NCBI RefSeq assembly: GCF_900447535.1
Contig: NZ_UFXX01000001.1
Location: forward strand, 620,001-684,000
Origin: Dermacoccus nishinomiyaensis
Lineage (GTDB): Bacteria > Actinomycetota > Actinomycetes > Actinomycetales > Dermatophilaceae
Length of the DNA: 64,000 nucleotides
Reading direction: 5' to 3'
A model generated the notes under the pieces. That model was not told where the DNA came from, did no database searches, and saw only the letters and a program-made list of their open reading frames with translations. The position numbers were made by a program, and so were the translations under genes. Below, in pieces: positions 8,591-20,239 of the stretch. How positions within the stretch are numbered: position 1 is the first letter of the stretch; every line of letters begins with the position of its first letter.

Positions 8591-8989
8591 TCAGGTGCGA
8601 AACCACGCCACGAGACCCGCGCAGCCGCACGCCCACAGGACGCTGACGAACGTGCCGATGATGAACCGCTCGGCGACGGCCGACTTCTCGCCGCTGCGCA
8701 GCTCCGGATAACGCCCGAGCCCCTTGACGGCGAGAACGATCGCGATCGCCTCCGGCCACGACGCGACGAGCCCCGCGAAGATCGCCAACCGCTCAAGCGC
8801 GCCGATCCACGCGCCGCCGCGCAGGATCGTGGCGGCCTGTGCGACCCCGTCCGAGGACTCCGGCAGGCTCTCCCCCACCTCGGACGCCCGACGATCGACG
8901 CTGCGGAACACGAGCGTCGTCACGACACCACCACCCGCGAGCGCCAGTGACCCGAACAGCGCGACGACGAGAACATCCCTGACATCCAT
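8591..8989 (-). CDS. Small integral membrane protein of unknown function
   Basis: 132 residues from ATG 8989 (MDVRDVLVVALFGS). Hydrophobic segments lie near residues 5-24, 60-85 and 105-128, so three to four membrane helices are likely. A charged segment (FRSVDRRASEVGESLPESS) lies between the first two. The gene follows the SatD-like gene on the same strand with a gap of about 140 bp, so the two are probably co-transcribed. No enzymatic motif was seen. It may be the membrane partner that the SatD-type regulator controls. Confidence 0.7.
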   Translation of the reverse strand: MDVRDVLVVALFGSLALAGGGVVTTLVFRSVDRRASEVGESLPESSDGVAQAATILRGGAWIGALERLAIFAGLVASWPEAIAIVLAVKGLGRYPELRSGEKSAVAERFIIGTFVSVLWACGCAGLVAWFRT

Positions 8990-9132
8990 GACCCGACGGT
9001 AGACGCCGCCACCGACAGTGGTGAGGACACAGGCCGGGACGATCCGTTCCGTCGGGCGCAACGCCGAGCCGGGTGAGGGCCGGGCTGGTGATCCGAGCGC
9101 GCCCACAGCCGTCATGCCGCGGGCGCACACGA

Positions 9133-9792
9133 TCAGAGCATGTCGGCTCTCGAGCGACGCCGCCCCTCAGCAGAGCGAGCGCGCGCAGCGTCCATGAGGC
9201 GCGCGGCGAGGCGCATGCCGGCGTCGCTCTCCTCGACGGCTGCGGCCCGCGCGCGTTGGCTGACGGCCGAGGGGGTGATGTCGAGTTCGGCGGCGACCTC
9301 GCGCCCCGTCAGCCCCTGCCCCAACAACTCGGCAACAGCCCACCCCGCAGGTGTGCGGCGATGCCAAAGCAGGTGCAGCAGCGCCAGCGCCGCGTCGAGG
9401 TCGGCCCCCGCCTCGGGCGCCGAAGGAGCCCGAACGGCCACGCGCGCCGGCACGAGCCGGGATGCCTCGACCGCCTCACGCGCCGCGATGAACGCCTCAC
9501 CCGAGGCGGCACGCACATCGTCGGGTACGGGCGTCACGACCGCGCCGATGCCGACCCCCACCCGCCAGCACCCGAGGCGCGCCAGCCGTTCGAGCGCCTC
9601 GACCGTATCGCTCGAACGCGTGAACAGGGCCTGGATCTCATCCCCCGCCGTCCGCGCGAAGCCGCGCGCAGACCCCCCGCTCGACGGGAGAGCGCGCAGC
9701 GCTCGCAGGGCGGAGGGCACGGCGTCGCCGCCAGAGCGGCTGTCGACCTGATCCGCCGTCAGCACCACGAGAGAGGATCGGAGTGAAGGCAT
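9133..9792 (-). CDS. SatD-family protein with C-terminal helix-turn-helix
   Basis: 219 residues. The N-terminal part (SSLVVLTADQVDSR, TAGDEIQALF, WRVGVGIGAV) matches the SatD family, named after a streptococcal acid-tolerance locus. The C-terminal 60 residues hold a clear helix-turn-helix, LTGREVAAELDITPSAVSQR. It is therefore likely a DNA-binding regulator with a sensory N-terminal domain; the ligand is unknown. A TAGTTT hexamer ends 6 nt before the ATG and lies inside an inverted repeat, which fits leaderless translation and autoregulation. The small membrane protein downstream probably belongs to the same transcript. Confidence 0.75.
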   Translation of the reverse strand: MPSLRSSLVVLTADQVDSRSGGDAVPSALRALRALPSSGGSARGFARTAGDEIQALFTRSSDTVEALERLARLGCWRVGVGIGAVVTPVPDDVRAASGEAFIAAREAVEASRLVPARVAVRAPSAPEAGADLDAALALLHLLWHRRTPAGWAVAELLGQGLTGREVAAELDITPSAVSQRARAAAVEESDAGMRLAARLMDAARARSAEGRRRSRADML

Positions 9793-9796
9793 GGAC

Positions 9797-9816
9797 CTAA
9801 ACTAGCGTAAGTTAAG
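9797..9816. promoter_or_regulatory. Imperfect inverted repeat overlapping the satD-like promoter
   Basis: CTAAACT (9797-9803) and AGTTAAG (9810-9816) form a 6-of-7 inverted repeat with a 6-bp centre. On the minus strand it contains TAGTTT (9804-9799), 6 nt before the start codon. It is an A/T-rich island in GC-rich DNA and a candidate operator for the HTH protein it precedes. Confidence 0.5.
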
Positions 9817-10004
9817 GGGAAAAACTTCATTCATAGAATCGTCCAGATTTACCATCCGCCGACGCTCAGCCTGACCACAGGGCGCCAGAACGACGGGGAC
9901 GGCCCCACTCCCCCGGCCAGCCGTCATCGCGGACACCCCTGCCCGAGACCGACGAAGCCAGATCACGGTTGCCGCACCCCGCTCGGCCCGGCGCGCCCCA
10001 CGAG

Positions 10005-11281
10005 TCAGGCAGCGAGTCGATACCGCCGGAAGGACGGGACAAGCAGGCCCACGAGCACGACACCGATGACGACGCACACGCCGCCGAGCCACGCCGTCGT
10101 CGCCGCTCCGATCGCGGTCGCGCCGGCGCCGTGGATGACGTCCGCGATGCGTGGGCCGCCGGCGACGACGACGAGGAACACGCCCTGCAGCCGCCCGCGC
10201 ACCTCGTCGCTCGCGGCCGTCTGAAGCATCGACGTGCGGAAGGCCGCGGAAACCATGTCGGCCGCACCTCCGATGACGAGGGCGATGAACGCGAGCCAGA
10301 ACACGACGTCGACGCGCCCGTTCGCGAGCGCTACCGCCGCACCGAACCCGATGATGGCGAGGCCCCATACGAGCACCGCGGCCAGCACGGCGACGCCGTG
10401 TCGTCGCACGCGCGACACCCACCCGGAGAACACGCCGCCGAGCACGGCGCCGACGGGGATCGCCGCGAACAGCCACGCGAACGCGAAACCACCCCCGAGC
10501 GGACCGCCGAACGACTCGTGCGCGATCTGGGGAAACTCCGAGCGCGGCATGCCGAACACCATCGCGATGAGGTCGACGACGAAGCTCGCGAGCAGGACGG
10601 GGTGACGCGTCAGGTAGCGCAACCCGTCGAGAACCGACGAAAAACCGGCCTTGACGACCTCACCGATCGGCGGCAGCGCGGGCATGCGGAACACGGCCCA
10701 CAGCGTCGAGAGCAGGCAGATCGTGTCGATCGCGTACATCCACGAGAACCCGAGTACGGGGATGAGCGCGCCGGCGAGCAGCGGGCCGGCAATGCCACCG
10801 GCCATCGCGACCGTCATGAGCAGCGAGTTCGCGGCGGGCAGCAACTCGGGTTCGAGCAGGCGCGGCAGCGACGATTGCAACGCCGGTTGATGCAGCGCGA
10901 ACAACGCCTGCTGTGCTGCGAACAGACACAGCAGCACCCAGACGTTGACGCCGCCTGCTGCCGCCTGCGCCCAGAACAGCGCGCTCGCGACGACCAAGCC
11001 GCCCGAGGTGAACAGCAGGATCCGTCGACGATCGTGCGCGTCGGCGAGCGATCCGCCGTACAGGCCGAACACGATGAGCGGCACGAGGCCGAACAACCCC
11101 GTCAGCCCGACGTAACTCGAATCGCGCGTCTGCGCGTAGATCTGCGCGGGCACGGACACGATCGTCAGCTGCGCGCCGACGACGGTGACGATGTCGGCGA
11201 TCCACAACCGCCGGAAGGCGGGGTTGCGCAACGGCCGCGTGTCGGCGAGAACCGAGCGAAACCGTTGCAGCCGAGTCGAAC

Positions 11282-11285
<4 letters not shown>
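10005..11285 (-). CDS. MFS transporter, EntS/MFS_3-like exporter
   Basis: 426 residues with about 12 membrane helices. GGSLADAHDRRRIL (about residues 77-90) is the MFS loop-2/3 signature. The run ALHQPALQSSLPRLLEPELLPAANSL is typical of the MFS_3/EntS group, which exports siderophores, macrolides and other small molecules. The ATG at 11285 overlaps the parE stop (ATGA), so it is translationally coupled to topoisomerase IV subunit B. The substrate is unknown. Linkage to a quinolone target is suggestive but does not show drug export. Confidence 0.85.
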
Positions 11286-13453
<2,168 letters not shown>

Positions 13454-13672
13454 GTGCCTCGACACGCTATCGGACGAACCCCGTCGTTCCGCGTCGCCAC
13501 GCGCAAGCCACCTCTCGTGGGCGCTCCGTCATGTGGTGTGCATGGTGGTGTGCGGCCGCGGGTGCACGCGGGTCGAGGCAATCACTCGGGCGCGCGAGGA
13601 GGCCCGCAGATCGAAACCGGCTTCGCGGGAATGCCTCCACGTGGAAGACTGTTGTTCATTGTCGAGAACCAC

Positions 13673-13692
13673 ATTCGTGTGGGTTCACGAAT
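13673..13692. promoter_or_regulatory. Inverted repeat ATTCGTG-N6-CACGAAT
   Basis: Perfect 7-bp arms (13673-13679 and 13686-13692) in the divergent region between parE and the DUF7455 gene. This could be an operator for either side. No known regulator consensus matches it with certainty. Confidence 0.35.
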
Positions 13693-13735
13693 ACGCGTGA
13701 GACGGCCCCCGCGCCGTCCGACGAGGAGGATGGAT

Positions 13736-13933
13736 ATGACCGCAACGATGGAACAGACGATGACCGCCGCCGACCGCTGCGACCGCTGTGGCGCCCAGGC
13801 GTTCATCAAGGCCGTCATGTCCGAAGGTCTCGAACTGCGCTTCTGCGGCCACCACGGCCGTGAGCACCTCGACAAGCTGCGGGAGGTAGCCGTCGAGGTC
13901 ATCGACGAAACCCCCCGCCTCAGCGAGGTCTGA
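13736..13933 (+). CDS. DUF7455-type small zinc-ribbon protein
   Basis: 65 residues. CDRCGAQAFIKA and LRFCGHHGREH supply two Cys-x-x-Cys/His-like ligand pairs, the pattern of the small actinobacterial DUF7455 zinc-binding proteins that are usually found near sigma factor or topoisomerase genes. The strong AGGAGG at 13724-13729 places the start at ATG 13736, because the ATG at 13730 abuts it. Its function is unknown; a role as a transcription-associated zinc ribbon is speculation. A hairpin follows the stop. Confidence 0.8.
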   Translation: MTATMEQTMTAADRCDRCGAQAFIKAVMSEGLELRFCGHHGREHLDKLREVAVEVIDETPRLSEV

Positions 13934-13960
13934 GCATCTCGCCCCTTCGGCACAGCGAAC

Positions 13961-14004
13961 CGTTCGGCCCCGTGTTCTCGATCATCGAGGCGCGGGGCCG
14001 AACG
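13961..14004. terminator. Hairpin after the DUF7455 gene
   Basis: CGTTCGGCCCCG (13961-13972) pairs perfectly with CGGGGCCGAACG (13993-14004); the loop is 20 nt. It begins 28 nt after the stop codon. Confidence 0.6.
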
Positions 14005-14132
14005 CATGCCGGGGGCACTGTCGGACGCACCCGGGCATGAGGCCTCGCGCGATGGGTGTCGTGCGATCGGTGCCGTGCGACTGCCGCCGCGCGACGGCGG
14101 TGATCTCGGGCGCAGCGATGCGCTGATGGGCC

Positions 14133-14645
14133 ATGATGAACACCATGGTGGTCTCCACAGAAACCTTGACGACGCTCGGTGCGGCCCTGCTCGTCGCGGT
14201 CGGCATCGCCGGCCTCATCGTGCCCGTCCTACCGGGCCTCGCGTGCGTCGTGCTCGGCGTGCTCGTCTGGGCCATCGGCCAGTCGAGCACGGCGGCATGG
14301 GTGGTGTTCGCTGTCGCGTGCGTCCTCGCTGTCGCAGGCTATGTCGTGCAGGTTCTCGTGCCGGGGCGTCAGCTCTCGCGGGGTGGGGTCGCGCGGCGCA
14401 GCAACATCGTCGGGCTCGTGTGCGCGGTGGTCGGCTTCTTCGTCGTCCCCGTGATCGGGCTGCTGCTGGGCTTCGTCATCGGCGTGTTCTTGGCGGAGAG
14501 CGCACGACTGCGTGATCGCGCGCAGGCGTGGACAGCGACCCGCGTCGCCATCCGGGCAGCGCTGACGTCGGTGGGCATCGAACTGGCCGCAGCCGTGACG
14601 ATCGCCGTCGGCTGGGCCATCGCTGCGTTCGCGCTGGCACGGTGA
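14133..14645 (+). CDS. DUF456 family membrane protein
   Basis: 170 residues and four to five hydrophobic segments. The DUF456 features are the glycine-rich LVAVGIAGLIVPVLPGLACVVLGVLVWA helix near the N terminus and GFFVVPVIGLLLGFVIGVFLAE in the middle, which resemble glycine-zipper membrane proteins. No catalytic residues stand out and the function is unknown. The start is uncertain: ATG at 14133, 14136 or 14145. It is convergent with the DUF3040 gene. Confidence 0.8.
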   Translation: MMNTMVVSTETLTTLGAALLVAVGIAGLIVPVLPGLACVVLGVLVWAIGQSSTAAWVVFAVACVLAVAGYVVQVLVPGRQLSRGGVARRSNIVGLVCAVVGFFVVPVIGLLLGFVIGVFLAESARLRDRAQAWTATRVAIRAALTSVGIELAAAVTIAVGWAIAAFALAR

Positions 14646-14714
14646 GCGGGGCGCGCCGAGCGTCATCGCTGCAGACGAGCAGCGAACACTCACGTCAGCG
14701 ACGCCGCTGCCGGT

Positions 14715-15182
14715 TCACCATCCCTGGTTCTCGTAGCGGCGACGCTCCCAGCGCTGCTCCATCCGCTGCATGAAGTCGCCCTGCGGACGAGGAGCCGAGG
14801 AGCGCGGCCGAGCGGTGCGCGCCGGACGAGCCATGCGCGGCATCCGCGACGCGGGGTGCGCGCCGGTCTGGGCCGTGATGCCCTCGAACGAGTTCGGGTC
14901 GACGACGTGCAGGGCGGGCCGTGACGGCGTCTGCACGGACAGCAGGGCACCCGCGGCGATGACCAGCATGCCGACGAGACCCAACCACATGTGCGAGGAG
15001 TACGTGCCGACGGCGGTGAGGCCGAGGCCTGCGAGGCAGACCGCGCCGGCGAAGAGGGCGCGCCTGCGTCGACGGCGGCGCTCCGGGTCGGCCTGCATCG
15101 TCGAGGCGAACTTGGGATCCTCGGCGGAAAGCTGCGCCTCGAGCTGCTCCAACGTGCGCAACTCATGCTCGGACAACGGCAT
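14715..15182 (-). CDS. DUF3040 family membrane protein
   Basis: 155 residues from ATG 15182, preceded by GGAGGG. The N terminus MPLSEHELRTLEQLEAQLSAEDPKFA is the DUF3040 signature. Two membrane helices follow (about residues 42-60 and 65-85), then an Arg/Pro-rich cytoplasmic tail ending in QRWERRRYENQGW. In actinobacteria this gene is often found beside dinB and upstream of the mraZ/dcw cluster; here dinB is its neighbour on the same strand, 162 bp upstream. Function unknown. Confidence 0.85.
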   Translation of the reverse strand: MPLSEHELRTLEQLEAQLSAEDPKFASTMQADPERRRRRRRALFAGAVCLAGLGLTAVGTYSSHMWLGLVGMLVIAAGALLSVQTPSRPALHVVDPNSFEGITAQTGAHPASRMPRMARPARTARPRSSAPRPQGDFMQRMEQRWERRRYENQGW

Positions 15183-15344
15183 GGTGGCCCTCCATCCCTT
15201 CGTCACCCCACATGATGCACACCTCGTGCGGCGGGTGACACATAACGTCAGTTGTAGCACTTCAGCGCGGTGCACGACGGGGAAAGTGCATCACACCATG
15301 ACCTTTCACGCCAGAGCCTGCCGCCATGGGCCGCCCGTGCCCGC

Positions 15345-16493
15345 TCATCCGACGAGGCTCGCCGGGCGCACGATGCCTGCCCCGAAGCGCGCGCTCGCCC
15401 GATCGATCGCCCGATCCGCCTCCCGCCATCCGTTCTCACGCTCCCCGAGCCGGATCTGCCGCGACGTCTGACGCACGTCCTTCAACCCCTGCACCCGCAC
15501 CCCGACGAGCCGCACCCGCGCGCGCTGCAGGGCGAGCGCGTCGAACAATTGCGCTGCGACGTCGTAGATCTCGCGGCTGACGTCGGTGTGCTCGGGCAGC
15601 GTGCGCGAGCGCGTGATCGTCGTGAAGTCCGAGAACCTCACCTTGAGCACGACCGTCCGACCCGCGACCTGCGCCGCCCGCATCCGCGCCGCCACCCGAT
15701 CGCTCAGCTTGAGCAGCTCGCGCTTGATCTCGACGGCGTCGTCGAGGTCGGCGGGAAACGTCTCGTCCGAACCGATGCTGCGCTCGGGTTCGTGCGGGAC
15801 AACGCGGCGCTCGTCATGCCCCCAGGCGAGGCGGTGCAGGGTGACGCCCGCGCTCTGCCCGAGGGCGCGCACGAGCGTGCGTTCGGGCAGGTGTGCGACA
15901 TCGCCGACGGTGCGCAGCCCGAGGCGATGCAGTTTCTCCTTCGTCGTCTCACCCACGCCCCACAGCGCCTCGACGGGCAGCGGGTGGAGGAAGTCGAGGG
16001 TCTCGTGGCGCTCGACGAGGAGCAGCCCGTCAGGTTTCGCGCGCGTCGAGGCCAGCTTGGCGACGAACTTGACCGGCGCGATGCCGACCGAGCACGTGAT
16101 CATCTGCTCGTCCGCGACGGCGTCACGCAGTTGGTGCCCGAGCGCAACCGCCTGACGCGGTGTCGGTGCCACCCCGCTCACGTCGAGGAACGCCTCGTCG
16201 AGTGAGATGGGTTCGACGAGCGGCGTCACCTGAGCGAACAGGTGCATGACGGCTCCCGAGATGCGCGAGTACAGCTCGGCGTCGGGTGGCAGCACCACCG
16301 CCTGCGGGCACAGCCTGCGCGCGCGCCCCATGGGCATGCCGGAGCTCACCCCGGACCGTCGCGCCTCGTACGTGGCGGACAGCACCACCCCGCGACCCGC
16401 ACCCCCGACGATGACGGGGGTGCCCACGAGTTCGGGGCGCTCGATGAGCGACGCCGAGGCGTAGAAGGCGTCCATGTCGACGTGCAGGATCAT
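15345..16493 (-). CDS. dinB: DNA polymerase IV (Y-family translesion polymerase)
   Basis: About 382 residues. DMDAFYASASL (first metal-binding Asp) and SLDEAFLDVSG (the other two acidic catalytic residues) are intact. A helix-hairpin-helix (LWGVGETTKEKLHRLGLRTVGDVA) and the little-finger domain follow. A QIRLGE stretch near the end resembles a beta-clamp-binding site. ATG 16493 lies 9 nt after AGGAGG and overlaps the dnaE2 stop as ATGA, so it is the last gene of the SOS operon. An ATG at 16502 abuts the AGGAGG and is less likely. In this operon DinB occupies the position that ImuB holds in the mycobacterial mutasome. Confidence 0.9.
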   Translation of the reverse strand: MILHVDMDAFYASASLIERPELVGTPVIVGGAGRGVVLSATYEARRSGVSSGMPMGRARRLCPQAVVLPPDAELYSRISGAVMHLFAQVTPLVEPISLDEAFLDVSGVAPTPRQAVALGHQLRDAVADEQMITCSVGIAPVKFVAKLASTRAKPDGLLLVERHETLDFLHPLPVEALWGVGETTKEKLHRLGLRTVGDVAHLPERTLVRALGQSAGVTLHRLAWGHDERRVVPHEPERSIGSDETFPADLDDAVEIKRELLKLSDRVAARMRAAQVAGRTVVLKVRFSDFTTITRSRTLPEHTDVSREIYDVAAQLFDALALQRARVRLVGVRVQGLKDVRQTSRQIRLGERENGWREADRAIDRASARFGAGIVRPASLVG

Positions 16494-19400
16494 CGTTTCC
16501 ATCCTCCTGAGCTTCCCGGGCTCGCGTGCCACAGGTGTGACGGAGCCTCACCCTCGCCGGGCAGTTCGGCGCGCGAGGCACGAAGCGCCTCCCCCGCCGG
16601 TTTGATGTCGGTGTACGGCGACTGCGCGAACCCCGACGCGTGCACGAGCTGACGCCGCCCGCGCGCGGCCCCGACCGAGCGCTCCGCCCCGCGCCGCTCG
16701 CTCTCCTCGACGAGACGGTGGACCCCGGCCTCGCCGTCGTGCTCCCACGCCTTCCACGCCTGCGCCAGATCCCACGCTCCCGTCGCGCGGATCGAGACCC
16801 CACGCGGGCCGGTGCGGCGCACGACGCCCCGCACGAGGAGCATCCACGCGTGGAAGACCGTGTCGGCGTAGGGGCCCTGGACGTCCTCGAAGAACGTCGC
16901 GTCGGCCGGGCCCGTACCGTCGTCGACGGTGAGGAAGATGACGCGTCGCCCCGAACGCACCGGCGGTGTCTGCGTGGCGACCTTGATGCCGGCGCACCAC
17001 ACTGTCTCGCCGCCGTGCAGCGACGCGAGGTCACAGGCCCGGCTGACGCCCAGCGCCCGCACGAGAGGCGCGTAGAACTGCATGACGTGCCCGCTGACGT
17101 CCAACCCGAGGATGTCGAGCTCGGCCCGCACCTTCTCGGCCGGGGTGAACTCGGGCAGGCCACTGCTCACCGCCTCACCGTCGTCGAGCATGTCGAAGGC
17201 CAGCTGCGAGCCCTGCGTCTCGTACCGCTCGTGCGGCCGTCGCCCCTGCGCCTGACGACGCGCCGCCTCGACGCTGTCGAAAGCCATCACCGTTCCTGCG
17301 GCCCCGTCCGCGTTCACAGACGCGCCCACGCCCGGGGCCGAACTGATCATGCGACGGCGAGCGCCACGCGTCAGACGCGCCGAGGCGTGCCGATCCAACC
17401 GTTCGAGGTCGTCGAGCTCGAGCAGCAGATCTCGCCGCGTCGGTGCGCCGCATACGCCGGGTCGTCCGGTGCCGTGCAGTGCGTCGAAGGCGCCGACGAG
17501 CAGCAACCGCTCGACGACGGGCCGGCTCAGACCCGCCCGGCGCCACACGTCCGTCAGGCTCGTGTAGGGCTGGCCCTCCACGAGTGACGTCATCTCGCGC
17601 TCGCTCATACCCTTGACGTCGAGGAAACCGATGCGCAAACCGAGATGGTCGTCATCGCTGCCCTCGCCCGGCACGCGCTCGACGCGGTACTCGCGGCGCG
17701 AGGCGTTGATGTCGACGCCCAGCACGGGCACGCCGAACGTCCGCACGTCGGCGAGGATGAGTCGCTTGGGGTACATCCCCGGGTCGTGGGTGAGAACGCC
17801 TGCGACGAACGCGGCGAGGTGATGGGTCTTCAACCACGCCGACTGGTAGGTGGGGACGGCGAACGCGGCGGCGTGAGCCTTGCAGAAACCGAACGAGGCG
17901 AACGCGGCGAGCACCTCCCAGATGCGGTCGCGTTCCGCGCTCGTGTAGCCGCGGTGCTGCGCGGCCTCGCGCCACCACAGTTCGATCTTCTCCTGCCCGG
18001 TGCTCGAGCCCATCGCCCGTCGCACCTCGTCGGCCTGCGCCAGCGTGATGCCGGTCGTCTGCGCGAAGATGCGCAGCACCTGTTCGTGGAAGACGACGAC
18101 ACCCATCGTCTCCTCCAGTGCCGGGCGCAGACTCTCGTGCAGGTACTCGGGCGGCGCCCACCCCTGCCGCGCGCGCAGGAACGGGGTGATCATGTCGCTC
18201 TTGACCGGCCCGGGGCGGAACAGCGAGATGTCGATGATGAGGTCTTCGAAACGCTGCGGCCCGAACTTGCCGATGAGTTCCCGCTGCCCGGGCGACTCGA
18301 TCTGGAAGCACCCCAGGGTGCGCGTCGTGCGGATGAGCTCGAAGGTGGCCTCGTCGTCGAACGGCACGCACTCGGGGTCGTCGAGGTCGACGACGGCACC
18401 CTCGACGCGTTCGATCTCGGCGACGGCGTGGGCCATGGCCGACTGCATGCGGATGCCGAGCACGTCGAGCTTGAGCAGCCCCAGCGTCTCGACGTCGTCC
18501 TTGTCGAACTGACTCATCGGGAAACCGAGCCAGCTCGCCTCCATCGGCGTGCGCTGCGCCAGCCCGGCGTTCGACAGGATCACCCCGCACGGATGCAGCG
18601 CGATGTGCCGCGGCAGCCCGTCGAGGCGCTCGACGAGGTCGAACAGCCGGTCGAGCTCCGGTTCGGCGAGCCCGCGCGCCCGCAGCTCGGGCAGCTCCTC
18701 GATCGCATGCCGCACGTCACGGGCCGCGACGTGCGGGAAGGCCTTCGCGATGACGTCGACGTCGGCCGGCACCATCCCGAGCGCGGCACCGGCGTCACGG
18801 ATGGCGTGGCGCACCCGGTAGGTCTCCATCATCGACACGCACGTCACCCGCTCCCCGCCGAAGCGCTCCATGATGCGTTCGTAGATCTCGGTGCGGCGCG
18901 CCGACTCGACGTCGATGTCGATGTCGGGCAGTGACGCGCGGGCCCTCGTGCAGAACCGCTCCATGAGCAGTCGGTGCTCGATGGGGTCGACCCCGCTGAT
19001 GCCGAGCAGGTAGGTGATGAGGCTGCCCGCGCCCGACCCGCGGGCCGCGACGCGCCCGCCCATGTCGCGGATGAGGTCGCAGACCTGCGCGACGGTGAGG
19101 AAATACGTCGGGTACCCGAGGTGACGCACCACGTCGAGCTCCTCCTCGAGCCGCTCCAGCACCTCGCGCCGTTTTGCCTCCGACGCGTGCGGGTAGCGTC
19201 CGTTCACCGCGGCGTGACAGCGCTCGGTGAGCACCCGCTGCGGGTCGGTGCCCGTCAGGCCCAGCACCTCGACCTCGGGCAGGTGCACCGCCCCGATGCC
19301 GATGTCTCGGAACGGGTGCTGGACGCACGCCTGCGCCAGCCGGTCGCTCGCCCCGACGAGCTCGAGCGCGGCGCCGAGATCACCCAGCCCTTCGGCGAGC

Positions 19401-20236
19401 GCCTCGGCCTGCGTCAGCATCTGCGCCTCAGGGCGCAGATGGCCCTGAACGCTCGTGCGATCCAGGTGACGCAGGTCGAGCGCCACCCCACGGCGTGCCG
19501 CGTCGAGGACGTCGGCAGTGATCGCCTCGTCGACCTCACCATGACGCACCCAGCCGCTCAGCACGGCGGGCACGCCGCACCGACGGGCGAGGCGCCACAG
19601 GTTCGTCGCGTGACGCCGACTGGCCATCGCCTCGGGCGGGCCGTCGTGGCAGGCCACCTCGAGGGCGAGCGCGCCGTGCGGGAGAGCGGTTCGCCAGCGA
19701 CGCACCAGGGCCTCGGCCTCGGCGTGACGACCGCGCAGGAGTGCCTGCCCGACGTCCGAATCCGGGCCGAGGAGCACCGTGAGTGCCGGCTGGTTCGGTT
19801 CGCTCTCGTGCGTGACGTGCGCGGCCACCCGGTCGAGACTCGTGGCGGGCGCGCCGCGCTCACCGCTCAGATGAGCATCGGTGACGAGACGGCACAGCTG
19901 GGCCCACCCCAGCCCCGGCGCGAGCCCCGACGCCGCACCGCGGGCGAGGACGGTGACGCGCGGGCTCCGCTCGTCCCGCGCCGGGCCACCCTTGGCGGGG
20001 GTACGCGCCCGCAGCACGCGCTCGGGCGCCAGCGCGAGGTCGACGCCGAGGATCGGCTCGAGGCCTGCGGCGGTGCACGCCTCGACGAACTTGACGCTGC
20101 CGTACAGACCGTCGCGGTCGGTGAGCGCGAGGCGTCCGTACCCGAGCTCGGCGGCGCGGGCGACGAGTGTCGCGGGTGGGGTCGTGCCGTACTGCAACGA
20201 GTACGACGAGGCGACCCGAAGGTGCGTGAACTGCAT
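16490..20236 (-). CDS. dnaE2: Error-prone DNA polymerase, DnaE2/ImuC type
   Basis: 1248 residues, a C-family polymerase. The N-terminal PHP domain runs from MQFTHLRVASSYSLQ to about residue 300 (ALTDRDGLYGSVKFVEA). The palm carries PDIDIDVES near residue 437, the catalytic aspartate motif. Fingers (RFGGERVTCVSMMETYR, HPCGVILS) and a C-terminal OB-like region (KVATQTPPVRSGRRVIFLTVDDGTG) follow. QLAFDML near residue 1010 resembles a clamp-binding peptide. In mycobacteria DnaE2 carries out damage-induced mutagenesis with accessory Y-family-like proteins. The gene starts 3 nt after the HEPN gene and overlaps dinB. Induction by DNA damage is expected from the LexA box ahead of the operon. Confidence 0.92.
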   Translation of the reverse strand: MQFTHLRVASSYSLQYGTTPPATLVARAAELGYGRLALTDRDGLYGSVKFVEACTAAGLEPILGVDLALAPERVLRARTPAKGGPARDERSPRVTVLARGAASGLAPGLGWAQLCRLVTDAHLSGERGAPATSLDRVAAHVTHESEPNQPALTVLLGPDSDVGQALLRGRHAEAEALVRRWRTALPHGALALEVACHDGPPEAMASRRHATNLWRLARRCGVPAVLSGWVRHGEVDEAITADVLDAARRGVALDLRHLDRTSVQGHLRPEAQMLTQAEALAEGLGDLGAALELVGASDRLAQACVQHPFRDIGIGAVHLPEVEVLGLTGTDPQRVLTERCHAAVNGRYPHASEAKRREVLERLEEELDVVRHLGYPTYFLTVAQVCDLIRDMGGRVAARGSGAGSLITYLLGISGVDPIEHRLLMERFCTRARASLPDIDIDVESARRTEIYERIMERFGGERVTCVSMMETYRVRHAIRDAGAALGMVPADVDVIAKAFPHVAARDVRHAIEELPELRARGLAEPELDRLFDLVERLDGLPRHIALHPCGVILSNAGLAQRTPMEASWLGFPMSQFDKDDVETLGLLKLDVLGIRMQSAMAHAVAEIERVEGAVVDLDDPECVPFDDEATFELIRTTRTLGCFQIESPGQRELIGKFGPQRFEDLIIDISLFRPGPVKSDMITPFLRARQGWAPPEYLHESLRPALEETMGVVVFHEQVLRIFAQTTGITLAQADEVRRAMGSSTGQEKIELWWREAAQHRGYTSAERDRIWEVLAAFASFGFCKAHAAAFAVPTYQSAWLKTHHLAAFVAGVLTHDPGMYPKRLILADVRTFGVPVLGVDINASRREYRVERVPGEGSDDDHLGLRIGFLDVKGMSEREMTSLVEGQPYTSLTDVWRRAGLSRPVVERLLLVGAFDALHGTGRPGVCGAPTRRDLLLELDDLERLDRHASARLTRGARRRMISSAPGVGASVNADGAAGTVMAFDSVEAARRQAQGRRPHERYETQGSQLAFDMLDDGEAVSSGLPEFTPAEKVRAELDILGLDVSGHVMQFYAPLVRALGVSRACDLASLHGGETVWCAGIKVATQTPPVRSGRRVIFLTVDDGTGPADATFFEDVQGPYADTVFHAWMLLVRGVVRRTGPRGVSIRATGAWDLAQAWKAWEHDGEAGVHRLVEESERRGAERSVGAARGRRQLVHASGFAQSPYTDIKPAGEALRASRAELPGEGEAPSHLWHASPGSSGGWKR

Positions 20237-20239
20237 GGT

